DNA of 39,936 nucleotides from Nematocida ironsii (GCA_001642415.1 LTDK01000143.1:1-39936), one strand, 5' to 3'; counted from the first letter of the stretch, positions 25,678-34,294 are shown. Notes: generated from the letters alone by a model not told the origin. Numbers and translations are program-made.

Positions 25678-26163
25678 ATGGCAATAAGAACCCCAAGACG
25701 TGCAGCAGCCCATAAAAGAACCCCGTATAAACAAAGAGTAAATGATGTAGTAAATGAGAATCCTCTCCCTAATTCTAACCTAATTGACCTTATAAAGTAC
25801 TATAAAGAGAAAGAACAAATAAGAGAAGAGTACATCACCGCACTAAAACAAGAGAACACGTACTTAAGAAGTAGTCTTACAGTGCCAGACCAGTCATCAT
25901 TCACAGGATTAAAAATATCTAAGACAGGAGACATCTTTAACTGTAAGCAGACAATCGAGAAGGAAGGGGTCACTTGCTCAATCACATTCTTATTAGAAGA
26001 ACATGAGCATATTTATGTGTATACGTATAAAGAGAGTAAAAATGTGAGGGACTTACCAGAATATTTACAGAGAACGATAAACTTCCCAAAGACACAAGTA
26101 AAAATATTCTTCTTTAATATTTACCAGTGTGTAGCAAAGGATGAGGATGAAGATGAAGAATAA
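25678..26163 (+). CDS. Csm1/Pcs1-like kinetochore (monopolin) subunit, 161 aa
   Basis: The frame is open back through the tRNA, so the start must lie after it; the ATG at 25678 gives MAIRTPRRAAAHKRTP. Layout: a basic N-terminal tail (1-25), a coiled coil at about 33-68 (LIKYYKEKEQIREEY, LKQENTYLR), then a globular part at about 75-150. Its end (LPEYLQRTINFPKTQVKIFFFNIYQCV) has the core LPEYLQRTINFP pattern of the Csm1 C-terminal domain (pdYLxxxItFPrxq..kFy), and an acidic tail DEDEDEE follows. Csm1 cross-links kinetochores at meiosis I and rDNA in yeast. Similar RWD-type folds occur in Spc24/Spc25 and Mad1, so those are alternatives. The dispersed element begins in the stop codon. Confidence 0.6.
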   Translation: MAIRTPRRAAAHKRTPYKQRVNDVVNENPLPNSNLIDLIKYYKEKEQIREEYITALKQENTYLRSSLTVPDQSSFTGLKISKTGDIFNCKQTIEKEGVTCSITFLLEEHEHIYVYTYKESKNVRDLPEYLQRTINFPKTQVKIFFFNIYQCVAKDEDEDEE

Positions 26164-26177
26164 ACCCGATATAACCC
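26163..26177 (-). repeat. Dispersed element, copy 11
   Basis: AACCCGATATAACCC overlapping the last base of the Csm1-like stop codon. Confidence 0.75.
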
Positions 26178-26212
26178 TAAATTTATATTTTATAATTTAT
26201 ATTTTTAATTTT

Positions 26213-26230
26213 AGGTTATTTCGGGTTATA
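26213..26230 (+). repeat. Dispersed element, copy 12
   Basis: AGGTTATTTCGGGTTATA, two mismatches, opposite orientation to copy 11 and about 36 bp away, so the two could pair as a loose inverted repeat. Confidence 0.6.
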
Positions 26231-26449
26231 TCTTATAAGATATTTTATGTATCAGGAGAACTCTCCTGTACAGAGGACTTTTATAATAAAAATTTTAAAA
26301 ATACATTATCTATTTATAGTTTTAAAATTTAAAATAATAAATATAAACCTTATTTTATTAATAAATTTAATTAAATAAAGACAGTTTAAGTATAAATATA
26401 ATGAAATATGGAAAATTTTTATATTCACAGAAGTTATAAAGATGAATTA

Positions 26450-27295
26450 TATTAAAAAATAGAAATAAATAATGTATAAGTAATAATAAATAATGTACTG
26501 TGTGTAATAAGTAATGTATAAATAATAATAAATAGTAGTATATGTGTAATAAGTAATATTTAGTAGTATATGTGTAATAAGTAATGTATAATTATGATAT
26601 ATTGTGTAATAAGTAATGTACTATGTGTAATAAGTAATGTATAAGTAATAATAAATAATGTACTGTGTGTAATAAGTAATATTTAGTAGTATATGTGTAA
26701 TAAGTAATAGTATGTGTAATAAATAATGCACTATGTGTAATAAGTAATATTTAGTAGTATATGTGTAATAAGTAATGTATAAGTAATAATAAATAATGTA
26801 CTGTGTGTAATAAGTAATATTTAGTAGTATATGTGTAATAAGTAATATTTAGTAGTATATGTGTAATAAGTAATGTTAACTATGCATAATTTATTAAAAT
26901 AAAATATTGTTTATGCCTTATATATAATACATTATTTAGTATGCTATGTGTAATAAGTAATATTTAATGTACTATGTGTAATAAGTTATATCCTATGTGT
27001 AATAAGTAATACTTAATACACTATGCCTTATATATAATAAATTAGTATACTATGTCTATTAAATAATAGATTATTCATATTACTTATTACACATATAAAA
27101 TATAATACTTATAATACAATACCTAATAATTAATATATACTATACAATGTATCATTATTAATGAATTATTACACATACCCTCATATATATTATATATTAC
27201 ACATACCCTTATATATATTATATACTACACTATATATCATATATATTACTCATCATATTTTTTATAACACATTGTATCTATATTAATTTTCTATT
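26450..27295. repeat. AT-rich tandem array (TATGTGTAATAAGTAATATTTAGTAG)
   Basis: About 850 bp of gene-free DNA. From 26480 to 26880 it is built of alternating units: GTATATGTGTAATAAGTAAT with ATTTAGTA, and ATAATAAATAATGTACTGTGTG. From 26880 to 27290 more degenerate forms appear, some inverted (ATTACTTATTACACATA near 27078). It is the largest array of this sequence family in the window. Confidence 0.8.
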
Positions 27296-27305
27296 TTTAT
27301 TTAAC

Positions 27306-27491
27306 ATGCCACTTCCAAACACAAACAAGAAACACTCCCTCACAAAGATATTTTGGTCACCAACACAAGAAATAATTGACTCACCATGCACTAAATCCAT
27401 AAAAAACAGAAGGAATGACATACGTGCCAGAGCATTACTGGACAAATTTATTGAAATAAAGTTAAGGGAGGAGAATAAAGAACAGAAATAA
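27306..27491 (+). CDS. Small hypothetical protein, 61 aa
   Basis: A 61-residue, basic, non-membrane protein (SLTKIFWSPTQEIIDSPC, then KNRRNDIRARALLDKFIEIKL). Two SP sites could be kinase targets and the C-terminal third looks helical. The stop is 9 bp from the convergent stop of the TFIIA gene, the tight packing typical of real genes here. Antisense frame 27278-27553 is taken as its shadow. No family recognised. Confidence 0.45.
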   Translation: MPLPNTNKKHSLTKIFWSPTQEIIDSPCTKSIKNRRNDIRARALLDKFIEIKLREENKEQK

Positions 27492-27500
27492 ATAATTATT

Positions 27501-28028
27501 TTACCACTCCAAGTCACCATTTGCAACATTAAATGTATAATCTGTCCTTCCAATTGTAAGAAACCCGTGCTTTAATGTACACCTACGCTTGTCCTTTACC
27601 CTGGTGACCTTGTCAAATAAACAAAGCATTACATTCTTGGTTGGTTCTTCACTTTCTATGTCACAATCACTCTCTGAAAGATCATTTGAGTCTAATTCTT
27701 CTTCATTCCCTTCTGGTAATCCATCGTACTGATCTTCTGATGGATCCTTTTCTTCTTTATCTTGATAGTAATAAGGATAGTCTCTGTTGTACCCATAATC
27801 AGAATATGGATACCCTCCTGAGTAGTACCCATCCATACCCATTCTGTTGTCATATGTTAGTATCTTATACTCTCCTATGTCTGTATATTCACATATCTTG
27901 GCTATCCATGTGCTTTTTATTTCTTCTAATACATTCTTATCTATTCCTATCCTATAATTGTTCTCTGTTGTGCTTCGAATGACCTCTTCTATGATCTCTC
28001 GGTACACACGGGGCACTTCACTGCTCAT
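27501..28028 (-). CDS. TOA1: TFIIA large subunit (Toa1), 175 aa
   Basis: Stabilises TBP on promoters. Residues 1-50 (VYREIIEEVIRSTTE...VLEEIKSTWIAKI) are the alpha-subunit helices of the four-helix bundle. The middle is a Tyr/Gly-rich linker (GYYSGGYPYSDYGYN) and an acidic stretch. The C-terminal 45 residues are the TFIIA beta-barrel: NVMLCLFDKVTRVKDKRR, core CLFDKVTRVK, then the terminal NVANGDLEW. The frame stays open upstream to 28280, but that extension is antisense to the Yvh1-like gene, and MSSEVPRVYR at 28028 is the natural start. Yeast Toa1 is 286 residues; the linker is shortened here. Confidence 0.92.
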   Translation of the reverse strand: MSSEVPRVYREIIEEVIRSTTENNYRIGIDKNVLEEIKSTWIAKICEYTDIGEYKILTYDNRMGMDGYYSGGYPYSDYGYNRDYPYYYQDKEEKDPSEDQYDGLPEGNEEELDSNDLSESDCDIESEEPTKNVMLCLFDKVTRVKDKRRCTLKHGFLTIGRTDYTFNVANGDLEW

Positions 28029-28053
28029 ATCCACAAAAAAGAAAATAAAGAAA
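28029..28053. promoter_or_regulatory. 25-bp divergent promoter gap
   Basis: Only 25 bp separate the start codons of TFIIA large subunit and the Yvh1-like gene; it is purine-rich (CACAAAAAAGAAAATAAAGA). Confidence 0.6.
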
Positions 28054-28308
28054 ATGAATGTTACATGCAAGAATTGCAGAGGATTAATTAATGTTAAGGA
28101 AGTAGAAATACATCCTAATTGCAGTAGTATAACAATGGGAATATTACCAGATGGGGTAAAAACAGAAGAAAGGAAGGAAGGTAGGATATACTGCAGTAAG
28201 TGTAATAGAGTACTTGGTAGGTTTAAATGGCATGGTGCTAAGTGTATGTGTAATAAATGGGTATTCCCATATATTGCCATACATAAGAGTAATGTTGATA
28301 TTTTATAG
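28054..28308 (+). CDS. Stand-alone Yvh1/DUSP12 C-terminal zinc domain, 84 aa
   Basis: The whole protein corresponds to the C-terminal zinc-binding domain of the phosphatase Yvh1/DUSP12: CKNCRGLI at residues 5-12, then GRIYCSKCNRVLGRFKWHGAKC (core CSKCNRVLGRFKW), CMCNKWVFPYIAIHKSNVD. Zn ligands are probably Cys5, Cys8, Cys23, Cys47, Cys50, Cys64, Cys66 and His77. There is no dual-specificity phosphatase domain; the ATG at 28054 follows a purine-rich gap and the open frame upstream (to 27958) is antisense to TFIIA. In yeast, the zinc domain alone supports Yvh1's job in late 60S assembly (release of Mrt4), so this reduced form can be functional. Confidence 0.82.
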   Translation: MNVTCKNCRGLINVKEVEIHPNCSSITMGILPDGVKTEERKEGRIYCSKCNRVLGRFKWHGAKCMCNKWVFPYIAIHKSNVDIL

Positions 28309-28633
28309 GATTAATTGATCATTGATCATAAAGAAATGGACTGAGGGGAGTACTTTACTTATGAGTTATTGTGTAAAATATTCTGATACTTTCTGGTTAT
28401 AATAAATAATATACTTAGAGTAATAAGTTTTGGATATGTGTAATAAGTTCTGGAATAATTTAGTAATTATTACACATTGTGTATATAGTTTTAAATTTCA
28501 GTGATATTTAGTTAATATAATGTGTAAATAAAGCATTAAATAGATAGTTTACCATGAATAGAATGAATACTATATAAAATACTAGAAAATATGTGTAAAT
28601 AAGACTAAATACATAATAAATAGAATAATTTGT

Positions 28634-28650
28634 ATAACCCGATATAACCC
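28634..28650 (-). repeat. Dispersed element, copy 13 (rightmost)
   Basis: ATAACCCGATATAACCC, exact. No further copy was seen to the right of this point in the window. Confidence 0.75.
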
Positions 28651-28920
28651 GAAAATTATAAAAATTGTAAAGTGCATATTTAATAAGATATATGATACAT
28701 TGTATACTATATTATGCTATATTATATTTCTTAATTTATTACATAATGTATAAAAAGTACTAGTATAAATATTAATCATGACTTATTACACTATGACCAG
28801 AAATATATAAAAAATCTATCTGAGATTCTTTTTATACTCGGATTATGTAACTTTATACACGCTGTGTGCTGTGCTTAGAGATGTTTGTTTATTTGTATAT
28901 GAAAAGTGTTTCAGAATGGG

Positions 28921-28928
28921 TATAAAAG
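28921..28928 (+). promoter_or_regulatory. TATA-like box of 542-aa secreted gene
   Basis: TATAAAAG in GGGTATAAAAGCAG, 20 nt before the ATG at 28949. Confidence 0.45.
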
Positions 28929-28948
28929 CAGAATAGCAAAAGAAAATC

Positions 28949-30577
28949 ATGAAAGGAACTATTGTACTATGCACAATGGCTGTTGTGTGTGCATTGGGTT
29001 ATATAACAATGACACATAAAGCACAGACCAGTAGAGTCTTACTGGAAATGGTTAAAGACTTAAACACAGTGAAGATAAAAATAAGTGATTTATTAAGAAA
29101 GAAGAAAGCAGGTGAAAAGGTAGAAAATGTGCTTTCAGGTGACTTACAGAATATTGAAAGGAAAATGGAGAAGATAAATGACATATCTGGAATTACACAG
29201 GAACAAGCACAAGCACTAACACAAGAAAAGCCACAGGCACTCTCTCAAAAAGTTATAAGTAAACCAGTGAGTACATCTTCTATTGAGAATATACGGCCTA
29301 AGACAGGACTCAGTGCAATTTCAGAAACTAACTTCCTTTCTAATAATATAGTAGACCAAATTATAGAAAGCTATTTGAAAGGAAACCTTCCAATGGAGAC
29401 AATTACAAAAGCGATAGTTGAAAGACCAGAACTACTTGCACTTGCTCCTAAAGTATTGGGTCTTAACACTCACCTGCCACTCACCAATAACATACGTGCT
29501 TCTGAAATACCAACTACCTTAATGAAGAACATAATAGATGAGCAAGTAGAACCCACTTCATACCAGGATGCACACAGTGCACACTCTTACCTGCACATTG
29601 ATGAGGTACAAGAAATTCCAACAAATAAAATGGACAGTAAAGTGCATGAACTAAGTGGAAAGAAGGGATTTACTCTGGCTAAGATGCAATTAAGCCCTGA
29701 GACAATTTCTATAAAATCAAAGCCCATCAAAAGAATGAGAATTAGTCTGCCATCAATGAGACCTATCCATTCAAAAACAAATTTAGTCAATATGATAAAC
29801 CATATGAACCAGAACATATCTAAAGAGGCAGACAAAGCAGAAGAAATTGCAAATAATGTATTTTCTAAGCAGACCAGTGGTGTAGAAGAACTGAGCCCAT
29901 CTATGGAGTATATCATGCATACACTTGCAAATAGAGAAATCAGAAACAGTGACAAGAGTAAAGAGAATAAAAAAGAAAAACTAGCTACTATAACCCTACC
30001 AAAACCAGCAAGGGCAGTTATGAAAAAAGTACTCAAAATAAAGGAGAGTGAACCAGTACAAGAATCAGAAAGACCAATTAAGTTTATTCAAGAAAAGACT
30101 CCTCGCTCTAATAAAGAAGCTAAACCCGCTAAGCCCATTGGAATAATTAGTAAAGTAATTAGGACAACAGAAGATACCATTCATAATGCAATTATGAATA
30201 GCGAAATATCAACACAAGAACTCTTAACAGAAGATTCTTCAAAAAAACCAAAATCATCCAAATCAGGAACTCATCCTAGAACTACACCAGCAATTCAAGA
30301 GAATGCCGTACAAGAATCTTCTCTACAAGAACAAATAAGTGCACAGAATCTTCTTGCTAAAAAATTAAATGAAAAAGCAGCACTCTCCCAAGCACTCGCT
30401 GAAATATCTAAAAAGAACAAATTAGCAGACCCGGCTAAGACTTCTCCTGCACAGCCAAAAAAAGCACCTATTCCTAAACAAGCTGAAGAGCTAAGTGATA
30501 CACCAGCAACTCAGTCAAATCTTGAGGAAGACCTGGCAGCAGAAGACCAGGCAGTGGAAGAACCTCTTAAGTCATAA
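28949..30577 (+). CDS. Secreted or anchored low-complexity protein, 542 aa
   Basis: The N-terminus (MKGTIVLCTMAVVCALGYITM) is a signal peptide or membrane anchor. Then come a likely coiled coil (residues about 30-80), a short QEQAQALTQEKPQAL repeat, and long polar Lys/Ser/Glu-rich disordered regions with Pro, including several SKPxKR and KPAKP phrases. The tail is acidic (NLEEDLAAEDQAVEEPLKS). There are no Cys in the mature part and no known domain. G+C and codon use are higher than in the NemLGF1-like genes, closer to the housekeeping genes that follow, so it may be a conserved, well-expressed lineage protein. Function unknown. Confidence 0.65.
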   Translation: MKGTIVLCTMAVVCALGYITMTHKAQTSRVLLEMVKDLNTVKIKISDLLRKKKAGEKVENVLSGDLQNIERKMEKINDISGITQEQAQALTQEKPQALSQKVISKPVSTSSIENIRPKTGLSAISETNFLSNNIVDQIIESYLKGNLPMETITKAIVERPELLALAPKVLGLNTHLPLTNNIRASEIPTTLMKNIIDEQVEPTSYQDAHSAHSYLHIDEVQEIPTNKMDSKVHELSGKKGFTLAKMQLSPETISIKSKPIKRMRISLPSMRPIHSKTNLVNMINHMNQNISKEADKAEEIANNVFSKQTSGVEELSPSMEYIMHTLANREIRNSDKSKENKKEKLATITLPKPARAVMKKVLKIKESEPVQESERPIKFIQEKTPRSNKEAKPAKPIGIISKVIRTTEDTIHNAIMNSEISTQELLTEDSSKKPKSSKSGTHPRTTPAIQENAVQESSLQEQISAQNLLAKKLNEKAALSQALAEISKKNKLADPAKTSPAQPKKAPIPKQAEELSDTPATQSNLEEDLAAEDQAVEEPLKS

Positions 30578-30638
30578 TGAATACCGTACCCATACCAAGA
30601 TTACTTTAGAGAGCAAAAATAAACCAAATTCATTTCTT

Positions 30639-31346
30639 TTATTCTGTTAAGTCTTCTAAAACAGTAAAATCCATATATGAAGAGAATATAATGTACAAAT
30701 ATCTATACCAAAGCAATTGACTCTTATGACAGAACATTCTTCTTCTATTTTTAATGCGTTCGTATAATGAATTAGTCACTAAAATACCAGATTTTCTCAT
30801 AAAAATCAGGTTAAACAGCGTAAAAACCGGTAAAAAGTACTTTTCAAGTACTCCTAGTGATTCAAGTGCATATAAATGCTTTGTTTTTACTTTTTTTGCT
30901 AGAAGGACACTTATTTTGTTACACGCAATATGGTCTGCATGACTGCTCACTCCAGATGAATCGAATGTAATAATAGATGTACTGTTTGTGCTTTTATAAA
31001 TTATTTCAAGATTATTCATAAGCTTGTCTGTTTCTCTTAGCCTTCCATCAGGATAGTCTAATAAAAACAAGGACATCCCATGTGATACGCATAAATACTC
31101 CATTTCTTGTTTTCTTACCTTTTTCTTTCCTCCTTTCTCACCACCAGTACATACAACTACTGAAATGTCTCCTTTTTTCCGAAGTACATCTGTCAGGAAT
31201 GGGCCAAAAAACATGCTCTCGTCGTCTGGGTGGGCAATAATCATTAAGTACCGTAAATTATCTGGTAACTTAGCGTTGTTTAATTTATGTATTATATAAT
31301 TCATTGCCAATCTCAGAAGAACCACAACAAAAAGTGCCTGTATCAT
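30639..31346 (-). CDS. GPI12: GlcNAc-PI de-N-acetylase (GPI12/PIG-L), 235 aa
   Basis: Catalyses the second step of GPI-anchor synthesis on the ER: removal of acetyl from GlcNAc-phosphatidylinositol. The zinc/catalytic motif AHPDDESMFF is at about residues 40-49 and the second motif GVSSHADHIACN supplies the other His ligands (GxSxHxDH in place of the common GISGHxNH). An N-terminal hydrophobic segment (MIQALFVVVLLRLAMNYII) is the ER anchor. The frame is open to a TTG at 31370; the first ATG at 31346 is used. It is divergent from delta-COP with 39 bp between starts, so both promoters overlap. Confidence 0.9.
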   Translation of the reverse strand: MIQALFVVVLLRLAMNYIIHKLNNAKLPDNLRYLMIIAHPDDESMFFGPFLTDVLRKKGDISVVVCTGGEKGGKKKVRKQEMEYLCVSHGMSLFLLDYPDGRLRETDKLMNNLEIIYKSTNSTSIITFDSSGVSSHADHIACNKISVLLAKKVKTKHLYALESLGVLEKYFLPVFTLFNLIFMRKSGILVTNSLYERIKNRRRMFCHKSQLLWYRYLYIIFSSYMDFTVLEDLTE

Positions 31347-31385
31347 TCTTATATTTTGTATTTTTTGCAAATTAATAATTTGTTT

Positions 31386-32705
31386 ATGCTGGCAGCTGTA
31401 CTATTACTAAGCGAAACAGGCTCACACATAGCCAGACCGCTGGTTGAAATGGATAAAGAGAAAATATTGCAAATAATTGAAGTATTCCTTGATACAAAAG
31501 GAAAGAAAGCCCACTCAAATGTTCTGCACAGTGAGATAGGAACTTTTTTCTATCAAGATATAGATGAACTGACTGTAATTGTACTGGCAGACAAAGAAGA
31601 CAGAAGAATATCCGACTCGCTAAAAACTGTTGAAGTGCTTAGTAAATCATTAATAAGGAATGTATCTCTAGAGAGCAATGAAATATTCTTATTACTTAGC
31701 ATAATTGATGAAATGTTCACAAAGGACGGGGTAATTAACAGGACAGTTGAAGAAATAACCAGAATAATTAATATACAGAGCAATGACGAAATACTGCATG
31801 AAATGATAATGAAAGGAAAAGAGAAAGAGATGGAGAAAGCAGCTAGAATGAGAAAGTTACACCCGGCAATTGATGAAATAACAAAAGAGATGGAAGAGAT
31901 AAGAATACTTAAGAAAGATCTGAAAGAAATGCCTGTGTCAGCTATAAACTCCCGGGAGTCAAAAGCAGTGCCCGAAATAAAGAAGAGCAAGCCACTAATT
32001 GAGAAAATGGATAATGGAATAAATCTGGTGACTCAGCAGAAGCACACTGCCACAATAAATTCAGAAACAGAAGCAGTCAAAGCAGAAGGAGTGGGTGAAC
32101 TATTGATCAGAATAACAGACGAGGAATACTCTAACATCTCCATTGACTTAAACAAGAGCAAACCAAGAAATGCCCGAGCACACCCTTCAGTTGACAAAAA
32201 GGAATTTTCTAATGGAAGAATAGTCCCCAAAACAGACATTCCATGCAATACAACACTTACTCTGATGAAGTGGGCACTTGACGAGGTGGACATACCAATT
32301 GATGTGTCGTTCTGGCAGACAGAAGTATCAGAAGAAAGGTACAAGTTCTTTATTGAAATAACAGCAACTACTGATGTAAAGAAGGTTGTTGTAAAAGTAC
32401 CAATAAAAAGGGTCTCAGATATGGAATTACTCAATGGAAAGGTCTGCGGTGATTATATAGTTGGTGAAATAGAGGAATTATCCAAAGATGAGTCGAAATC
32501 CGTTGAATTCTCCGGGCTCTGTGATAACACAGACTCTTTATTCCCATTCCATGTGGAATACACTGTTGAGGAGAGTAAGACACTCTCTCCACTGAAAATA
32601 ACCTCAGTTCATATGGCAGATACCACAGAAAGCGATGAAGTAGATAAAGAGTGCATTACAATGGCTACAGTAATAGAAGGCGACTGTACTGTAACTAATA
32701 ACTAA
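31386..32705 (+). CDS. RET2: Coatomer delta subunit (Ret2), 439 aa
   Basis: A COPI coat component for Golgi-to-ER retrograde transport. Residues 1-140 are the longin domain (MLAAVLLLSETGSHIARPLVEM, core SETGSHIARPLVEM, matching the delta-COP start). A helical linker with HEMIMKGKEKEMEKAARM follows, then the mu-homology domain at about 210-439 (TLTLMKWALDEVDIPIDVSFW ... PFHVEYTV). The frame is open 33 codons upstream, but MLAAV at 31386 matches the family start and the upstream part is antisense to GPI12. Yeast Ret2 is 546 residues. Confidence 0.9.
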   Translation: MLAAVLLLSETGSHIARPLVEMDKEKILQIIEVFLDTKGKKAHSNVLHSEIGTFFYQDIDELTVIVLADKEDRRISDSLKTVEVLSKSLIRNVSLESNEIFLLLSIIDEMFTKDGVINRTVEEITRIINIQSNDEILHEMIMKGKEKEMEKAARMRKLHPAIDEITKEMEEIRILKKDLKEMPVSAINSRESKAVPEIKKSKPLIEKMDNGINLVTQQKHTATINSETEAVKAEGVGELLIRITDEEYSNISIDLNKSKPRNARAHPSVDKKEFSNGRIVPKTDIPCNTTLTLMKWALDEVDIPIDVSFWQTEVSEERYKFFIEITATTDVKKVVVKVPIKRVSDMELLNGKVCGDYIVGEIEELSKDESKSVEFSGLCDNTDSLFPFHVEYTVEESKTLSPLKITSVHMADTTESDEVDKECITMATVIEGDCTVTNN

Positions 32706-33059
32706 TAATGGTTTTAGTACATCATATCCCCCAGAAGTACATTTCTGTCTAGCTAGTAATTAGAGTAAATATTACCAGAAATGCAGTACCGCCTTATAGC
32801 CCGAAATGCATTCTGATTTTTCTTCTGCTATATACAGTAGTATTACACAAATATTTTGGATTTCATTATTAGCCACTGGTATTATTATGTACCCTGTGCT
32901 GTTTTTGGAGTATTGAATGTTTTTATAGATAAAGTATATTTCAGCTGATTATTGCCTTGAATTGTATGATTTTCTGGTTTGTATTCCTCTTCTTGTTTTC
33001 TTTCATGGCTTGAAATAACTGTCCAGGATATTTTACAAATTATTTTTTTATATCCCCAG
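32706..33059. other. Intergenic region upstream of uS19
   Basis: 354 bp without a convincing gene. Pyrimidine-rich segments (TTTATATCCCCAG just before the uS19 ATG; TTCCTCTTCTTGTTTTCTTTC near 32985) could be promoter or 5' UTR tracts of the ribosomal protein gene. A minus-strand 84-codon frame (32885-33139) is a shadow. Confidence 0.4.
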
Positions 33060-33500
33060 ATGGAAAACACCCAAGCGCAAAAGAGAAAAACATTCAGAAG
33101 ATTTGAATACCGAGGGATTGACTTTGAAGACTTAGTCAAGATGCCAATTGAGGAATTCTCAAAACTGTTAAAATCAGCAGCTAGAAGAAGAGTTAGACGA
33201 GGATTTACTCAGAAGGAAATTCAGTTCTTATTAGACTGTGAGAAGTCAAAGATGGCCGCAGAGGGAGGCCGAGACAAGCCAGAGTGTGTAACAACCCATT
33301 GCAGATCTATGATTATATTCCCACAGTTAGTTGGATGTGTATTAGGGGTGTACAACGGAAAAGAGCACATCACATTTGAAGTAAAGCCTGAGATGATTGG
33401 GTATAGACTAGCTGACTTCAGTTCTGCCCAGAAGATGGTTTCCCATGGTAAGCCAGGAATTGGTGCAACTTCCTCATCTAAGTTCGTGCCACTGAAATAA
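33060..33500 (+). CDS. RPS15: 40S ribosomal protein uS19 (RPS15), 146 aa
   Basis: A small-subunit head protein. Starts MENTQAQKRKTFRRFEYRGIDFEDL (core KRKTFRRFEYRGID), continues ARRRVRRGF, CVTTHCRSMIIFPQLVGC, and GKEHITFEVKPEMIGYRLADFS, and ends GKPGIGATSSSKFVPLK, all diagnostic of eukaryotic RPS15, over the full expected length (about 145). The frame is open 27 codons upstream but the ATG at 33060 matches the family start. No intron is seen, in line with Nematocida having lost splicing. Confidence 0.96.
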   Translation: MENTQAQKRKTFRRFEYRGIDFEDLVKMPIEEFSKLLKSAARRRVRRGFTQKEIQFLLDCEKSKMAAEGGRDKPECVTTHCRSMIIFPQLVGCVLGVYNGKEHITFEVKPEMIGYRLADFSSAQKMVSHGKPGIGATSSSKFVPLK

Positions 33501-33767
33501 ATGGAATTATTACGGATTATCCGCCATTAGAATATTTATTATGCAGTCTTATAAAGAAAGAATTGATTATTACACTGTTTATTGTATGTTTGGGTGCTAA
33601 CCCAAAAGTCTGTGCACACTCTGAGATCAGCCCCCAATTTGCATAATACAGTAGCCTGTGTATACCATCTCATTATGAATATTATTTATTCATGCATGTT
33701 CTTTCTATATTCGCTCCAAGAATGTTCAGTATTTTTTATAAATATTTCTTTATTTTTTTCACCCTGC

Positions 33768-34190
33768 ATGAAATATAATAGAAAAGTGAGCAGTTCCAGA
33801 AGAACATGCCGAAAGGCACATTTTACAGCCAACGATGCAAAGAGAAGACTAATCATGTCATCCGGGCTTAGCAAAGAATTAAGAGAACAGTACGTCTTTA
33901 AGTCATTCCCTGTAGTAAAAGGAGATGAAGTACTCGTCCTTAGAGGAAACTTAAAAGGAAAGACAGGAAAGGTTGTAAAAGTGAACAGAGCCACTTACAA
34001 AGTAGTTTTGGACATATCTTACAGAGAAAAGAAGAATGGACAAACTGCTTCATTCGGTATTTGCGCATCCTCCCTTGTTATAACAAAATTATGCATGGAC
34101 CATAACAGACAAGCTCTTCTTGAGAAGAAGAAGGCTGCAAGAGTAGCAGGAGACCTTAGAAAGAAAGAAAAAGATGCAGCAACTGCTTAA
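33768..34190 (+). CDS. RPL26: 60S ribosomal protein uL24 (RPL26), 140 aa
   Basis: Large-subunit protein at the tunnel exit. MKYNRKVSSSRRTCRKAHF is the family N-terminus; RRLIMSSGLSKELREQY and the KOW motif VVKGDEVLVLRGNLKGKTGKV (core GDEVLVLRGNLKGKTGKV, about residues 50-68) follow; the tail is Lys/Ala-rich. Length matches RPL26 (145 in human). The frame is open 62 codons further upstream but those codons are not ribosomal sequence, so the ATG at 33768 is the start. Convergent with the CstF-64 homologue. Confidence 0.96.
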   Translation: MKYNRKVSSSRRTCRKAHFTANDAKRRLIMSSGLSKELREQYVFKSFPVVKGDEVLVLRGNLKGKTGKVVKVNRATYKVVLDISYREKKNGQTASFGICASSLVITKLCMDHNRQALLEKKKAARVAGDLRKKEKDAATA

Positions 34191-34294
34191 AAATAATAAA
34201 TTGCCATTATTTAAAAGATATCTTCTGTATATACTGTGCAGTATTTTCTGCAATATTTATTGTACACTGCATTGTTAACTGTATTTATACTTAG

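Larger units (their letters stand above)
28309..28948. other. AT-rich intergenic region with dyads
   Basis: No gene found in 640 bp. It contains TGTGTAATAAGTTC repeats near 28435-28452, a TTACACATTGTGTAT dyad at 28470-28484, dispersed-element copy 13 at 28634-28650, and a TATA-like TATAAAAG at 28921-28928 that serves the next gene. Confidence 0.55.

Noticed and set aside
7400..27295. CRISPR-like or telomeric array reading of the AT-rich repeats
   Set aside because: Repeat units are not separated by unique spacers of constant length, the organism is eukaryotic, and the units do not match a telomere repeat.
28029..28280. 84-codon N-terminal extension of TFIIA large subunit
   Set aside because: Hydrophobic sequence antisense to the Yvh1 zinc-domain gene; MSSEVPRVYR is the natural TFIIA start.
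32885..33139. 84-aa minus-strand frame
   Set aside because: Overlaps the uS19 start antisense and has no family features.
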